From: Dryocola sp051307055
GTDB lineage: Bacteria; Pseudomonadota; Gammaproteobacteria; Enterobacterales; Enterobacteriaceae
DNA: 64,000 bases
Reading direction: 5' to 3'
Assembly: GCF_051307055.1 (NCBI RefSeq)
Contig: NZ_CP149994.1
Span: 496,001 to 560,000 of the forward strand
Shown here: in pieces, positions 34,911-43,865 of the stretch
Numbering within the stretch: the first letter of the stretch is position 1
How the letters are laid out: every line of letters begins with the position of its first letter
Made by a program: the position numbers and the translations under genes
Notes under the pieces: generated by a model
Seen by the model: the letters and a program-made list of their open reading frames with translations, nothing else
Databases searched by the model: none
What the model was told of the DNA's origin: nothing

Positions 34911-35513
34911 CTAATCAAGCAAAAAAGCCAGGTTCATTTTTATGAACGTTATTAAACCGTGTTGATTGCTGATACGTAACTTTTTCATGATGGCCTGACG
35001 ATGCTGTCGGGCTAGCGGCTCATCAATATTCATCAGATGGGCCGCCTCTTCCAGAGAATATCCGCAGGCAATATGCTTAAGCAGCGCGCGTTCGGGAACG
35101 GTAAAATGGCGTGTTGTACAGTATTTACAAATGCTTAAAGGCACCGCACGCGTGTTTTTCCCGCGTCGGTTCGGGTCCATCCAGCGCGTGATTTTTCTGG
35201 CTATCTCGTCAATCTCATCTTCGCGAAAAATGACCGGCAGCATATACAGACAGGGGCGAAACATCAGTTTTTCATGTTCTGCCCTGCGGCAGATAAGAAT
35301 GATGCGCTGCGTTTTTGTGGCGTGAGGTATTTTATAACAGCCGGCGCTTACCCAGTCATCTTCCAGCGAGACAAAAACAATATCGGCTACGTCATGATGC
35401 TCTGCAGGTAAAATATGAAAAGCCTCATGCCGACGGTCGCATATTTGCGCAATAATTATTTTAAGGCCATGAACGAAGTGGCTGTTTTTTTCTTTTATGG
35501 CAAGGGTAAGCAT
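34911..35513 (-). CDS. fimW: LuxR-type fimbrial regulator FimW-like
   Basis: 200 aa (Salmonella FimW: 198). The C-terminal 60 residues are a LuxR-type helix-turn-helix (CGYSLEEAAHLMNIDEPLAR followed by QHRQAIMKKLRIS). The N-terminal region lacks an obvious receiver aspartate. FimW represses fim expression in Salmonella. GAGG lies 6 bases before the ATG. It completes the fimAICDHF-Z-Y-W order. Confidence 0.75.
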   Translation of the reverse strand: MLTLAIKEKNSHFVHGLKIIIAQICDRRHEAFHILPAEHHDVADIVFVSLEDDWVSAGCYKIPHATKTQRIILICRRAEHEKLMFRPCLYMLPVIFREDEIDEIARKITRWMDPNRRGKNTRAVPLSICKYCTTRHFTVPERALLKHIACGYSLEEAAHLMNIDEPLARQHRQAIMKKLRISNQHGLITFIKMNLAFLLD

Positions 35514-35682
35514 GAAGATCCTCTTTGCAAAATAAACCAGGAAAGGATCATAGTAAAAATAAACAAGCGTCTGAACGCCCGCCGACTTAATTCATCAGTC
35601 GGCAAGGATGAGTTATCGCCAGGTGATTTCCTGGCCGCTTAAAAATAGCGCAAAATATGCTCAGGACATATGCTTAATATAA

Positions 35683-36621
35683 TCAGGCGCCGCGCACGAC
35701 CATTTCCAGCGCGTCGTTTTCCCGCAGCCAGTCCCTTGAATTGATCCTCAGCATTTCCATAAACGTACTGCCCGCGGTAGAGAGGCGGCCAACGTTCGGA
35801 CAGAGGATGCCGATGCTGGTGGCGGGCAGCACTTCGCGCAGGGCCAGCGGCCGAAGATTGATGTTGTATTCTGGAAAACGCAGGCGCACCGAGGTCCACA
35901 TGCTCACCATGTCCGCCTGTTGCATCATGCGCGCCATAATCCACGGCGATGAACAGTGAACGATATTTTGCGGCAGCGGCAGATTATAGCGGCGGAAAAC
36001 CTGCGCCAGAATCGAATGCTCGCCGGGTTCGTCCCAGTCCAGCCAGGGATAATTGATCAGATTTTTCAACGAGGTGGTGTGGGTGATGGGATGCTGCTCT
36101 GAGGCGATAATGGTATTGCTGAGCGCGTACAGCGCTTCGTAATACATGCCGGATGTCGTAATGTCGCAGCCGGCGGTGATCACCGCAATATCCAGCCGCT
36201 GGTTTTCGAGCGCGTGGTGGATCTGCTGCAGGCGTCCCTCCATCGCCACCAGCTTCACTCCCGGAAAGCGGGCCTGATACTGAATCATCGTGCTGGTGAA
36301 GGGCCCATATGAGGCGGCGGCGGTAAACCCTACCCGCAGCTGGCGCATGGCCTTGCCGAGCAGATGGTCGAGCTCGTCCCGCGCCTGGTGTAAAGAACGA
36401 TCGATGTCGCGCGCGTGGCGCAGCAACACCTGCCCGTACTCATTTAACGTTACGCCGCGTGACGAGCGTTGCAGAATCGGCATGCCGATTTCCGCCTCCA
36501 TCTCCTGAATAGTTTTGGAAATGGCCGGCTGGGTGAGATTCAGCGCCTTCGCGGCCTTGCCGATGCTGCCCTGGGCGGCAACTTCTAACAAAATATCTAA
36601 TTGATTTAATTTTATTTTCAT
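35683..36621 (-). CDS. LysR-type regulator, probably of the MFS-amidohydrolase unit
   Basis: 312 aa. N-terminal helix-turn-helix (GSIGKAAKALNLTQPAISKT, then IQEMEAEIGMPILQR) and a LysR effector domain. It is divergent from the MFS-amidohydrolase pair, with about 168 bases between, the usual geometry for a LysR regulator and its target. The effector is unknown, perhaps an N-acyl amino acid or peptide processed by the M20 enzyme. Confidence 0.85.
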   Translation of the reverse strand: MKIKLNQLDILLEVAAQGSIGKAAKALNLTQPAISKTIQEMEAEIGMPILQRSSRGVTLNEYGQVLLRHARDIDRSLHQARDELDHLLGKAMRQLRVGFTAAASYGPFTSTMIQYQARFPGVKLVAMEGRLQQIHHALENQRLDIAVITAGCDITTSGMYYEALYALSNTIIASEQHPITHTTSLKNLINYPWLDWDEPGEHSILAQVFRRYNLPLPQNIVHCSSPWIMARMMQQADMVSMWTSVRLRFPEYNINLRPLALREVLPATSIGILCPNVGRLSTAGSTFMEMLRINSRDWLRENDALEMVVRGA

Positions 36622-36789
36622 TCGATGTCCCGATCGCTTCCCCGCCGTGGTGCAAAATTTGCTCTCTTACAATACAAATTTGATAACCAAAGCCATAACG
36701 AATTTTTATGATTGCGATGTGCTTTTTTTATGCAGATAGTGAATTTACCGCCCCGTTGTTTACATTCGCGTAACAAAAAGGAAGTGAGC

Positions 36790-38031
36790 ATGAAAGAGAC
36801 TGTCAGCTTTGCCCCGGCCCGGGTTGAACTCAGAGCGCCGCCGCTTGCGCGGGATCTCGCTTCTGCTGGCGAGGAGCGTACCAGTATTAAATCGCTGGTG
36901 GCCGTGGCGACGTTTGGCGTCGGCTTTGTTATGCGCCCGCTGGGAAGCCTGGTATTAGGGCACTACGCCGATCGCCATGGCCGCAAAGCCGCGATGACGC
37001 TGATCCTGAGCCTGATGTCGCTGGGCGTAATGATGGTGGCTTTCGCGCCAACCTACAGCCAGGTGGGAATTCTTGCTCCCATAGTGCTGATTGCCGGGCG
37101 TTTGCTGCAGGGCTTTTCCGCAGGCGGCGAGGTTGGCGCGGCAACCACCTGGCTGATGGAGGCGGGAGGCAAATCGCGTCGCGGCGTACGCGTAAGCTGG
37201 CAGATGACGAGCCAGGGCGGCGCGGCGCTGTTGGGGGCGGCGATGGGCGCCGGGCTGAGCCATTATCTGAGCGAAGAGGCGCTCTATACGTGGGGCTGGC
37301 GCGTGCCCTTTATCCTTGGCCTGGCGATTATGCCCATTGGCCTCTACATCCGCAGGCAGCTTCCCGAAACACACAGCGCTTCGTCTGACACGGCCTGTGC
37401 CAGCCCCGCGCTGACCCTCTGGCGTGAGCATCGCCGCGCGCTGCTGCTGGGAATTTTGCTGGTGATGAAAAGCACCACGACCTTTTACATCATCATTTAT
37501 TACATGCCGGCGTATATGGTGAACACGCTGCATATGCCTGCCGGCACCTCTTATTGGGTGAGCCTGACCGCCGCCGCGCTGACGCTGCTGGTGCCGTTTT
37601 TTGGCGGCAAGCTGGCCGACAGGCTGCCGAGGCGCAAGCCGATCCTGCTGGGCTGCGCGATAGCATCCTTTGTGCTGATCTGGCCGATCTTTGCCACTAT
37701 TCTGTATGGTCTCCCGCTGGGCGTGACGATCGCCCTGATTGCCGTCGATCAGGTGCTGGCGAACGTCAGCGCGGTGGCCTTTTTCCTGCTGATCCTGGAA
37801 GCCTTTCCTAAAGCAGTACGCGCCTCCGGTATGGCTCTGGTTTACGCCGTGGGCGTCACGCTGTTTGGCGGGTTTGCCCAGTTTAACGTGACCTGGCTGC
37901 TGAAAGCGACCGGGCAGCCGATGGCCCCGGCCTGGTACCTGATGTTTTGCTCGGCGGTTTCGCTGGCGGCGCTGGTTGCCTGGCGGGAGCGCAAGAACGC
38001 ATCCGATGATGAAAAGGAAACCCTATGCTGA
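36790..38031 (+). CDS. MFS metabolite:H+ symporter lacking helix 1
   Basis: 413 aa. Signatures of the metabolite:H+ symporter family are clear from GVGFVMRPLGSLVLGHYADR onward (helix 2 and the following loop), RLLQGFSAGGEVGAATTWL (helix 4) and later helices. However, the segment with helix 1 (the GNxxEWxDF region plus the FFP loop, about 35 residues in the paralogue at 13007) is missing: the text jumps from LARDLASAG to EERTSIKSLVAVATF. The loss is in frame, so the gene may be non-functional. The start ATG 36790 has GAAGTGAG upstream. It overlaps the next gene by 7 bases. Confidence 0.8.
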   Translation: MKETVSFAPARVELRAPPLARDLASAGEERTSIKSLVAVATFGVGFVMRPLGSLVLGHYADRHGRKAAMTLILSLMSLGVMMVAFAPTYSQVGILAPIVLIAGRLLQGFSAGGEVGAATTWLMEAGGKSRRGVRVSWQMTSQGGAALLGAAMGAGLSHYLSEEALYTWGWRVPFILGLAIMPIGLYIRRQLPETHSASSDTACASPALTLWREHRRALLLGILLVMKSTTTFYIIIYYMPAYMVNTLHMPAGTSYWVSLTAAALTLLVPFFGGKLADRLPRRKPILLGCAIASFVLIWPIFATILYGLPLGVTIALIAVDQVLANVSAVAFFLLILEAFPKAVRASGMALVYAVGVTLFGGFAQFNVTWLLKATGQPMAPAWYLMFCSAVSLAALVAWRERKNASDDEKETLC

Positions 38032-39194
38032 TTAAAGACATTCTCGACCATGAAGATGAGATGATTGCTATCCGTCGCGATTTCCATCAACACCCGGAGT
38101 TGGGGTTTGAAGAGTTCCGCACCAGCGACCGCATTGCTGAACTGCTGACGGACTGGGGTTACGAAGTGCATCGCGGGCTGGGCGGCACCGGCGTGGTCGG
38201 TACCTTAAAAGCGGGCGACGGCGGTAAGCGCCTTGGCATCCGCGCCGATATGGACGCGCTGCCGATGCAGGAGCAAACCGACCTGCCGTGGGCAAGCGCG
38301 GTTGCAGGCAAAATGCACGCCTGCGGCCATGACGGGCACTGCGCGATCCTGCTTTCCGCGGCGCGTTACCTGGCAGAGCACCGCTCGTTTAACGGCACGC
38401 TGCACCTGATTTTCCAGCCGTCCGAGGAGTCAGTCGGCGGCGCCAAACGCATGATCGACGACGGTCTGTTTAAGCTGTTCCCCTGCGATGCCGTTTTCGG
38501 CCTGCACAACTTTCCGCTGATCCCGGCCGGGCAGATTGTCACTAAACCCGGCGCGCTGATGGCCTCTTCAGACAGCATGACAGTGACGCTGGAAGGCAAG
38601 GGCGGTCACGGATCCATGCCTGAACACTGTATCGATCCAACCGTTGCGGGCGCGTCGATCGTTATGGCGCTGCAAACCATCGTTTCGCGCAATGTCGATC
38701 CGCAGGACGCCGCCGTGGTGACGGTGGGCAGCCTGCAAAGCGGCACCACGCACAACATTATTCCGCACAGCGCGGTGCTGAAGCTGAATATGCGCACCTT
38801 CAGGCCGGAAGTGCGCGAAGCGGTGAAGCAGCGTATTCAGACGCTTATTTATGCCCAGGCGGAAAGCTTTGGCGTGAAGGCTTCCATCGAAGTTGATTTT
38901 GGCTATCCGGTTACGATTAACGATCCTGCCCAGACCGAGTTTGCGCTTCAGGTCGCCCGCGACGCGTTCGGCGCGGATAACGTTGCCGATCCGCAGCAGG
39001 TGAAAAGCATGATGGGCAGCGAAGATTTTTCCTTCATGCTCGAAGAGGTGCCGGGCTGCTACCTCTGGCTGGGAACGGCCACGGGCAAAGATGATTACTC
39101 GGTGCACCATCCGCTCTATCAGTTCAACGACGCCTGCATTTCTACCGGCGCGACCTATTGGGTGAAGCTCGCCGGGGCGTTTTTGCGCGGCTAA
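38025..39194 (+). CDS. M20 family amidohydrolase (hippurate hydrolase-like)
   Basis: 389 aa. Zinc-peptidase features: the metal block ACGHDGHCAILLSAA near residue 95, and the catalytic glutamates in IFQPSEESVGGAKR. This family removes acyl groups from N-acyl amino acids (hippurate, N-acetyl-amino acids) or splits aminobenzoyl-glutamate. It overlaps the MFS gene, so the carrier and the enzyme form one uptake-and-hydrolysis unit under the divergent LysR. The substrate cannot be decided. Confidence 0.88.
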   Translation: MLIKDILDHEDEMIAIRRDFHQHPELGFEEFRTSDRIAELLTDWGYEVHRGLGGTGVVGTLKAGDGGKRLGIRADMDALPMQEQTDLPWASAVAGKMHACGHDGHCAILLSAARYLAEHRSFNGTLHLIFQPSEESVGGAKRMIDDGLFKLFPCDAVFGLHNFPLIPAGQIVTKPGALMASSDSMTVTLEGKGGHGSMPEHCIDPTVAGASIVMALQTIVSRNVDPQDAAVVTVGSLQSGTTHNIIPHSAVLKLNMRTFRPEVREAVKQRIQTLIYAQAESFGVKASIEVDFGYPVTINDPAQTEFALQVARDAFGADNVADPQQVKSMMGSEDFSFMLEEVPGCYLWLGTATGKDDYSVHHPLYQFNDACISTGATYWVKLAGAFLRG

Positions 39195-39264
39195 ACCCGC
39201 ATCCGCCGGAACATAAGGCTTAGCCTCGGCTACTGTTTAAGACTTTTAGCCTAATGCTACCGCC

Positions 39265-39296
39265 GCGGCGTTTTCTACACTCAGGGAAAACGCCGC
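39265..39296. repeat. 11-bp inverted repeat after the amidohydrolase
   Basis: GCGGCGTTTTC (39265-39275) and GAAAACGCCGC (39286-39296), perfect arms around a 10-base loop, 70 bases after the amidohydrolase stop. It may be a terminator or an mRNA 3' end element; no long T-run follows. Confidence 0.5.
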
Positions 39297-39307
39297 TGGA
39301 GGTGGTT

Positions 39308-39502
39308 ATGGCTTGGCAACCTTTTCTGTATGTGATTGACGGCTCGTTATCCGACGAACTCCCGGCGCCTCAGGTGCGCGCAAACGCCGCTGAGGCCGGA
39401 GAAATCAATGCCGTACCAGGGTCGCAAAGTAATACACCAGCGGAACCGCCAGCAGATACAGCCCGGCCGGGATCTCGCGCCACTTTCCGGCAATCACCTT
39501 GA
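39308..39502 (+). CDS. possible small gene overlapping adeQ end
   Basis: A 64-aa frame starting MAWQPFLYVIDGSLSDELPA with a good GGAGG site 6 bases upstream. Its second half is antisense to the end of the permease gene and reads like a shadow, so only the first 32 codons are independent. Coding status doubtful. Confidence 0.25.
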   Translation: MAWQPFLYVIDGSLSDELPAPQVRANAAEAGEINAVPGSQSNTPAEPPADTARPGSRATFRQSP

Positions 39503-40748
39503 TGATGATATAGAACAGCAGGCCGCCCGCAATGCCGGTGCCGAAGCTGTTGGCGATCAGCGTAATCATCACCATCATCAGAACCGGCAGGCCGTCGGTG
39601 AAGTTCGCCAGATCCACCTTGCGCAGCCCGCTGAACATATTCAGGCCGATGAGGATCAGCGCAGGCGCGGTGGCCGCTTTCGGGATCATCAGGGCAACCG
39701 GCGTGAACAGCAGCATCAGCAGGAACATGATGGCTGCGGTCAGCGCGGTCAGGCCGGTTTTACCGCCAGCTTCGGCGGCGGCGGAAGATTCGATCAGCGC
39801 CGTGGCGGCGGGTATCCCCACCCACGGGCCGAGCGCCGCAGCAACGGAATCCACCATAAACGGACGGTTGATATGCGGCATATTGCCGTGCTCGTCCAGC
39901 AGGCCCGCTTCGCCGCCAACGGCAAGCGTGGTGCCCATGGTGGAGAAAAATTCAGAGGCGAAGAACACAAACAGGTACGGCAGGAAGGCGATGTTCAGCG
40001 CGCCAGCCATATCCACGTGGCCGAGCACCGGCGCAAGGGAGTGCGGCATAGCGATAAAGCTTTGCGGCAGGTGCGTGACGCCAAAAGGAATGCCGACAAG
40101 CGTGGCGAACAGGATAGCCCAGAGAATCGCACCGGGAACACGCCGCGCCTGCAACGCGATGGCGAGGAACAGGCCGCACAGCGCAACAAGCGCGCCCGGC
40201 GCGGTGAAATCACCCAGCATCAGCGCGTTGGTTTTGGCGTTCGCCAGCACCAGACCGGCGTTACGGAAACCAAGCACGGCGACAAACAGCCCGATGGACG
40301 CCGTTAGCCCAAGCTTGATGGACTGCGGCACCGAACGGGTAACCACCTCGCGCAGCCCGAGCCGGGTGAGGAGGAAAAAGAGAATGCCGGACCAGCAGGC
40401 GATGCCGAGGCCGATCTGCCAGCTAATGCCTTCGCTGCCGGCGAGCGTAACGCCAACCAGCACCGAACCGCCGATGCCGGGCCCTACGATAAACGGCAGG
40501 TTGCCGTAAAAAGCCATCAGCAGGGTGCCCGCGACAAAGACCAGAATGGTGCCGGTTGTGACAGCGCCTTTATCCATCCCGCCCACGGCCAGCAGGCCGG
40601 GGATCACTACCAGCAGATAAGCGGCGGCAAGAAAGCCCGTCACGCCTGCGAGGCATTCGGTTTTAACCTTGCTGCGCCGCGAATAAAGCTGAAAGCGCCG
40701 CTCCAGCCAGCTCCCTGAAGCGGCTGGATTTACTGAGTTTTCGGCCAT
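39405..40748 (-). CDS. adeQ: adenine permease, NCS2/AzgA-like family
   Basis: 447 aa, about 12-14 membrane segments. Motifs: LVVIPGLLAVGGMDKGAV, then GPGIGGSVLVGVTLAG and GIPAATALIESSAAAEAGGK, the latter with the NCS2 substrate-binding glutamate region. It imports adenine by proton symport. It lies 36 bases after the adenine deaminase gene, an operon for adenine scavenging like yicP and yicO in E. coli. Confidence 0.88.
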   Translation of the reverse strand: MAENSVNPAASGSWLERRFQLYSRRSKVKTECLAGVTGFLAAAYLLVVIPGLLAVGGMDKGAVTTGTILVFVAGTLLMAFYGNLPFIVGPGIGGSVLVGVTLAGSEGISWQIGLGIACWSGILFFLLTRLGLREVVTRSVPQSIKLGLTASIGLFVAVLGFRNAGLVLANAKTNALMLGDFTAPGALVALCGLFLAIALQARRVPGAILWAILFATLVGIPFGVTHLPQSFIAMPHSLAPVLGHVDMAGALNIAFLPYLFVFFASEFFSTMGTTLAVGGEAGLLDEHGNMPHINRPFMVDSVAAALGPWVGIPAATALIESSAAAEAGGKTGLTALTAAIMFLLMLLFTPVALMIPKAATAPALILIGLNMFSGLRKVDLANFTDGLPVLMMVMITLIANSFGTGIAGGLLFYIIIKVIAGKWREIPAGLYLLAVPLVYYFATLVRH

Positions 40749-40784
40749 TGTGTGGCTCTCCTGTGCTATCTCAAAGTTGCGTTG

Positions 40785-42566
40785 TTATTTCGCCGGCGTT
40801 TCCAGGCAGGCAATAAGCGGATCGACAAGCTGGCGCGTGGTGCCGTCCGTCAGTCCAAGATCGGTCAGGTGCGGCCCGGCGTTACACGCAAGGCAGGTGC
40901 CTTCAATAGCTTTGAATACGCGGTACGGCGGCTCCCAGTCGGCCACTTTGTTGCTGAGTTCGCGCAGCTGGTGGAACTGCTGCGCAAGCTCCGCTGCGGG
41001 TAAATCAGAGAGCATCCCGGCAACTGGCATCGCAACGTGCGCGAGGATCTCACCGTTCTGGCTTAACGCCATGCCGCCGCCGCTGGCGATTAAGGTGTTC
41101 GCCGCCAGGGCCATATCCTGCGGGTCACGCCCCAGCACCACCAGGTTATGGGAGTCGTGAGAATAGGTCGTCGCAATCGCGCCGTGCAGCTCGCCCCAGC
41201 CTTCCAGCAGCGCTAGCTGCGGTTTAGCTTCATGACGGCCGTGACGATGCTGCACCCAAATCAGGCTGAAGCCTTCCGGGATCTGCACTTTGCCGTCGCG
41301 CACATCGACGGTGGTTTCGTTCCACTGGGTAAAGCGAGCGCCCTTGATGTGGCGCAGCGTGGCGGTGCCGTGCGTGACGGGAACGTTGAGGTTAAAGTCT
41401 TCCGGCTTCAGCGGTTTTAAACGCACGGTATCGCGCGGAGGCAATACGTCCGGCGCGTTGACTGGTTTGAGCAGCTTACCGTTTTGCGCCATGTGCTGAC
41501 CGGCAACGTAGACCGCTTTCGCCTGTAATTTCTCGAGCGAATCGAATATCACAAGGTCCGCCGTGCGCCCGGCGGCGACCAGGCCTAAATCGTTACGCTG
41601 CAGGCGGATGGCGGCGTTGAGCGTCGCCAGGCGCAGCGCGTCCGTCGCCTTCATGCCGTGTGCAATCAGCAAATTCAGCAGGGCGATAATGCCGCCTTTT
41701 TCCAGCAGCATATCCGGCGGCACGTCGTCCGTGCAGACCGTAACCTGCGAGGAGAGATGAGGCAGGGCGTTGAGCGCCTCCACGATCTCCGGCAGCAGAT
41801 AAGGATGGGAGCCGCGGATTTCGATGGTCAGCCCGGCGCGCAGTTTTTCCAGCGCATCGGCGGCGGAGGTCAGCTCATGGTCGGAGGTGACGCCAGCGGC
41901 GAGATAAGCCTGAAGCTGCGCACCGCTCAGGCCGCGCGCGTGGCCCTCAATCAGCTTGCCGCTGTTCAGCCCCGCGTTGAGTATTTCCAGCATGCGCTCG
42001 CTGCCGTTCAGCACGCCGTGCATATCCATCACTTCCGCAACGCCCGCCACTTCCGGCCATGCAAGCATGGTCTCCATCTCTTTGCCCGCGAAATCAGCCC
42101 CGGACATTTCCAGGCCCGGCGTGGAAGGCACGCTGGACGGCGCGGCGCAGATCACGCGTAGCGGTAAACCGCGGCTCGCTTCAACGGCGTAGCGTACGCC
42201 TTCCACGCCGAGCACGTTCGCCAGCTCGTGCGGATCCCAGAAGATGGTCGTTGTGCCCTGAGCCACAACGATTTCCGCGTAGCGCGCAGGCGGCAGGTGG
42301 GAGCTTTCAACGTGGACATGGGTATCTATCAGGCCGGGGCTGATATAAGCGCCTGCCAGATCGTGAGTTTCGGCGGCTTCGCTCCAGCTGCCGCAAGGGT
42401 GGACGCTGGCGATAAGCGAGCCAACAAGGCCGATATCGACAAGGCGGATCTCGCCCGTCGCCATATCAATCAGATTTGCACGGGTCAGCAGCAGATCGAA
42501 AGGCGCTTCGCCCAAAGCCGCTTTCACCGTCCGGCGGCGCAGGTCCGCGGATATATATGAGTTCAT
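40785..42566 (-). CDS. ade: adenine deaminase
   Basis: 593 aa (E. coli YicP/Ade 588). Amidohydrolase fold with the metal motif DTHVHVESSHLPPARY near residue 95, and later SDHELTS and CTDDVPPDML. It converts adenine to hypoxanthine with release of ammonia. ATG 42566 starts MNSYISADLRRRTVKAALGE, which matches the family start; the longer frame runs 44 codons into the upstream region. First gene of the ade-adeQ unit, divergent from a LysR gene. Confidence 0.95.
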   Translation of the reverse strand: MNSYISADLRRRTVKAALGEAPFDLLLTRANLIDMATGEIRLVDIGLVGSLIASVHPCGSWSEAAETHDLAGAYISPGLIDTHVHVESSHLPPARYAEIVVAQGTTTIFWDPHELANVLGVEGVRYAVEASRGLPLRVICAAPSSVPSTPGLEMSGADFAGKEMETMLAWPEVAGVAEVMDMHGVLNGSERMLEILNAGLNSGKLIEGHARGLSGAQLQAYLAAGVTSDHELTSAADALEKLRAGLTIEIRGSHPYLLPEIVEALNALPHLSSQVTVCTDDVPPDMLLEKGGIIALLNLLIAHGMKATDALRLATLNAAIRLQRNDLGLVAAGRTADLVIFDSLEKLQAKAVYVAGQHMAQNGKLLKPVNAPDVLPPRDTVRLKPLKPEDFNLNVPVTHGTATLRHIKGARFTQWNETTVDVRDGKVQIPEGFSLIWVQHRHGRHEAKPQLALLEGWGELHGAIATTYSHDSHNLVVLGRDPQDMALAANTLIASGGGMALSQNGEILAHVAMPVAGMLSDLPAAELAQQFHQLRELSNKVADWEPPYRVFKAIEGTCLACNAGPHLTDLGLTDGTTRQLVDPLIACLETPAK

Positions 42567-42696
42567 CGTTTTACTGTCCGGCAGGAAATAATGGCAGGCT
42601 ACTCCAGGCGGGCAGGGTTTACCCAGATGATTTAATTTATCGGCCGATAAGAAACGTTTATCCTGTCGCAAACGTTTTCCCTGGAACCCTGACACC

Positions 42697-43617
42697 ATGG
42701 CCGAACCCTGGCAGCGCCTGCCCGCGCTCTCCTTAAAACAGATTCAGTATTTTGTGACGCTGGCCAAACTGCGCCATTTTACCGATACCGCGAGCCGTCT
42801 GGCGATTAGCCAGCCGGCGCTGAGCAGCGCGCTGCGGCAGATTGAGTCGGTGCTGGGCGGCAGGCTGGTGAATCGTACCGCTTCGGCAGTGACGTTAACC
42901 GAGCTGGGCGCGGCGATATTGCCCCATGCGGAGCGCGTGCTGTACGCGGCGCAGCGGTCGTTTGATGATATGCAGCGCATCGTGCAGGAGGGGGGCGACG
43001 GCACCTTGCGCATAGGTCTTGTGCCCTCGGTAAGCAGCCTGCTGTTTCCGCAGGTTCCTCAGCTTCTGGCGCAGCACTTTCCTCGCCTGCGCGTTGAATT
43101 TCACGATCGGACTAACGATGCGCTGATCGCCAGGATCGAGAGCGGACAGCTGGATTTTGGTATCGGCGCGCTGGACAGTTCCGTTCCTGACGCGCTTGAG
43201 ATCCATCCGCTTCAGGAGGATCCGTTTGTGGCCGTTATGCACCGCGAGGATCCTCTGGCGACGTCCAGCCATATTCCGTGGCGGCACCTTTCCCGCCGCG
43301 ATATTGGCGTATTTTCCACCGGAAATACCAGCCGTCTGGTGGCCGCGATGGCGGAAAGCCAGCGCCTGAATATGACGGCGCGCTATCAGGTCGATTTTAT
43401 CGAAACGCTTTATGGGCTGGTTCGCTCGCGCCTTGCTATCGCAATTTTGCCGCAGCTTTACACCACGCACCTGCAGGACAAAGAGCTGACGGTGGCGCAT
43501 CTCCAGCAGCCGTCCCTGAGCCGCACTATCGCCCTGATGCGCAGCAAGCAACAGGCGTTTCCGCCGCAGATTGAGGGGTGCTTTCAGCTGATAGCCAGGG
43601 CACTGCAGCAGCGTTAA
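42697..43617 (+). CDS. LysR-type regulator next to ade
   Basis: 306 aa. Helix-turn-helix at about residues 25-60 (RHFTDTASRLAISQPALSSA, then LRQIESVLGGRLVNR), followed by a LysR effector domain. It is divergent from ade with 130 bases between and so probably controls adenine use. Its exact ligand is unknown. Confidence 0.85.
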   Translation: MAEPWQRLPALSLKQIQYFVTLAKLRHFTDTASRLAISQPALSSALRQIESVLGGRLVNRTASAVTLTELGAAILPHAERVLYAAQRSFDDMQRIVQEGGDGTLRIGLVPSVSSLLFPQVPQLLAQHFPRLRVEFHDRTNDALIARIESGQLDFGIGALDSSVPDALEIHPLQEDPFVAVMHREDPLATSSHIPWRHLSRRDIGVFSTGNTSRLVAAMAESQRLNMTARYQVDFIETLYGLVRSRLAIAILPQLYTTHLQDKELTVAHLQQPSLSRTIALMRSKQQAFPPQIEGCFQLIARALQQR

Positions 43618-43694
43618 TTGGCGTGTATCCAGCTGCTATACGCTGAGCCGCAATGTAACGCCGGTCTTAAAGATTTGTTAAGCTGAAAGCCGCC

Positions 43695-43865
43695 ATGGAA
43701 ATAAAAGAGCCTGAATTGCTCACGGCCGAGCGTTTAACAACGGAATTTAACCGTAGTGAGAATTCGCTCAATGAGTGGCTTAAGCGTAAGGCCCTCCGGA
43801 ATCAGGCACTTTGCTTATCCCACTTTGATAAATTTTTACCGAACAAGGAAGTCGTCCTTTCATGA
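43695..43865 (+). pseudogene. remnant of a GNAT toxin (TacT-like)
   Basis: 56 codons read MEIKEPELLTAERLTTEFNR, then SENSLNEWLKRKALRNQA, which is the N-terminus of TacT/DUF1778-partner acetyltransferase toxins (pattern LTxxH..xxF.CG..SLDEWLKxRALKNQ). After NQA the text changes to CLSHFDKFLPNKEVVLS and stops at 43865; the acetyl-CoA-binding core is missing. The stop overlaps the cdh ATG (ATGA), so the fragment may still act as a leader peptide for cdh. No antitoxin gene is present. Confidence 0.65.

Noticed and set aside
39336..40509. Two long rightward frames (323 and 325 aa) opposite adeQ
   Set aside because: They are mirror frames of a high-GC membrane-protein gene; their sequences are rich in R, H, G, P and Q with no domain, and adeQ itself is certain.
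41658..42343. Several rightward frames opposite ade
   Set aside because: Antisense shadows of the adenine deaminase gene with low-complexity Arg/Ala/His content.
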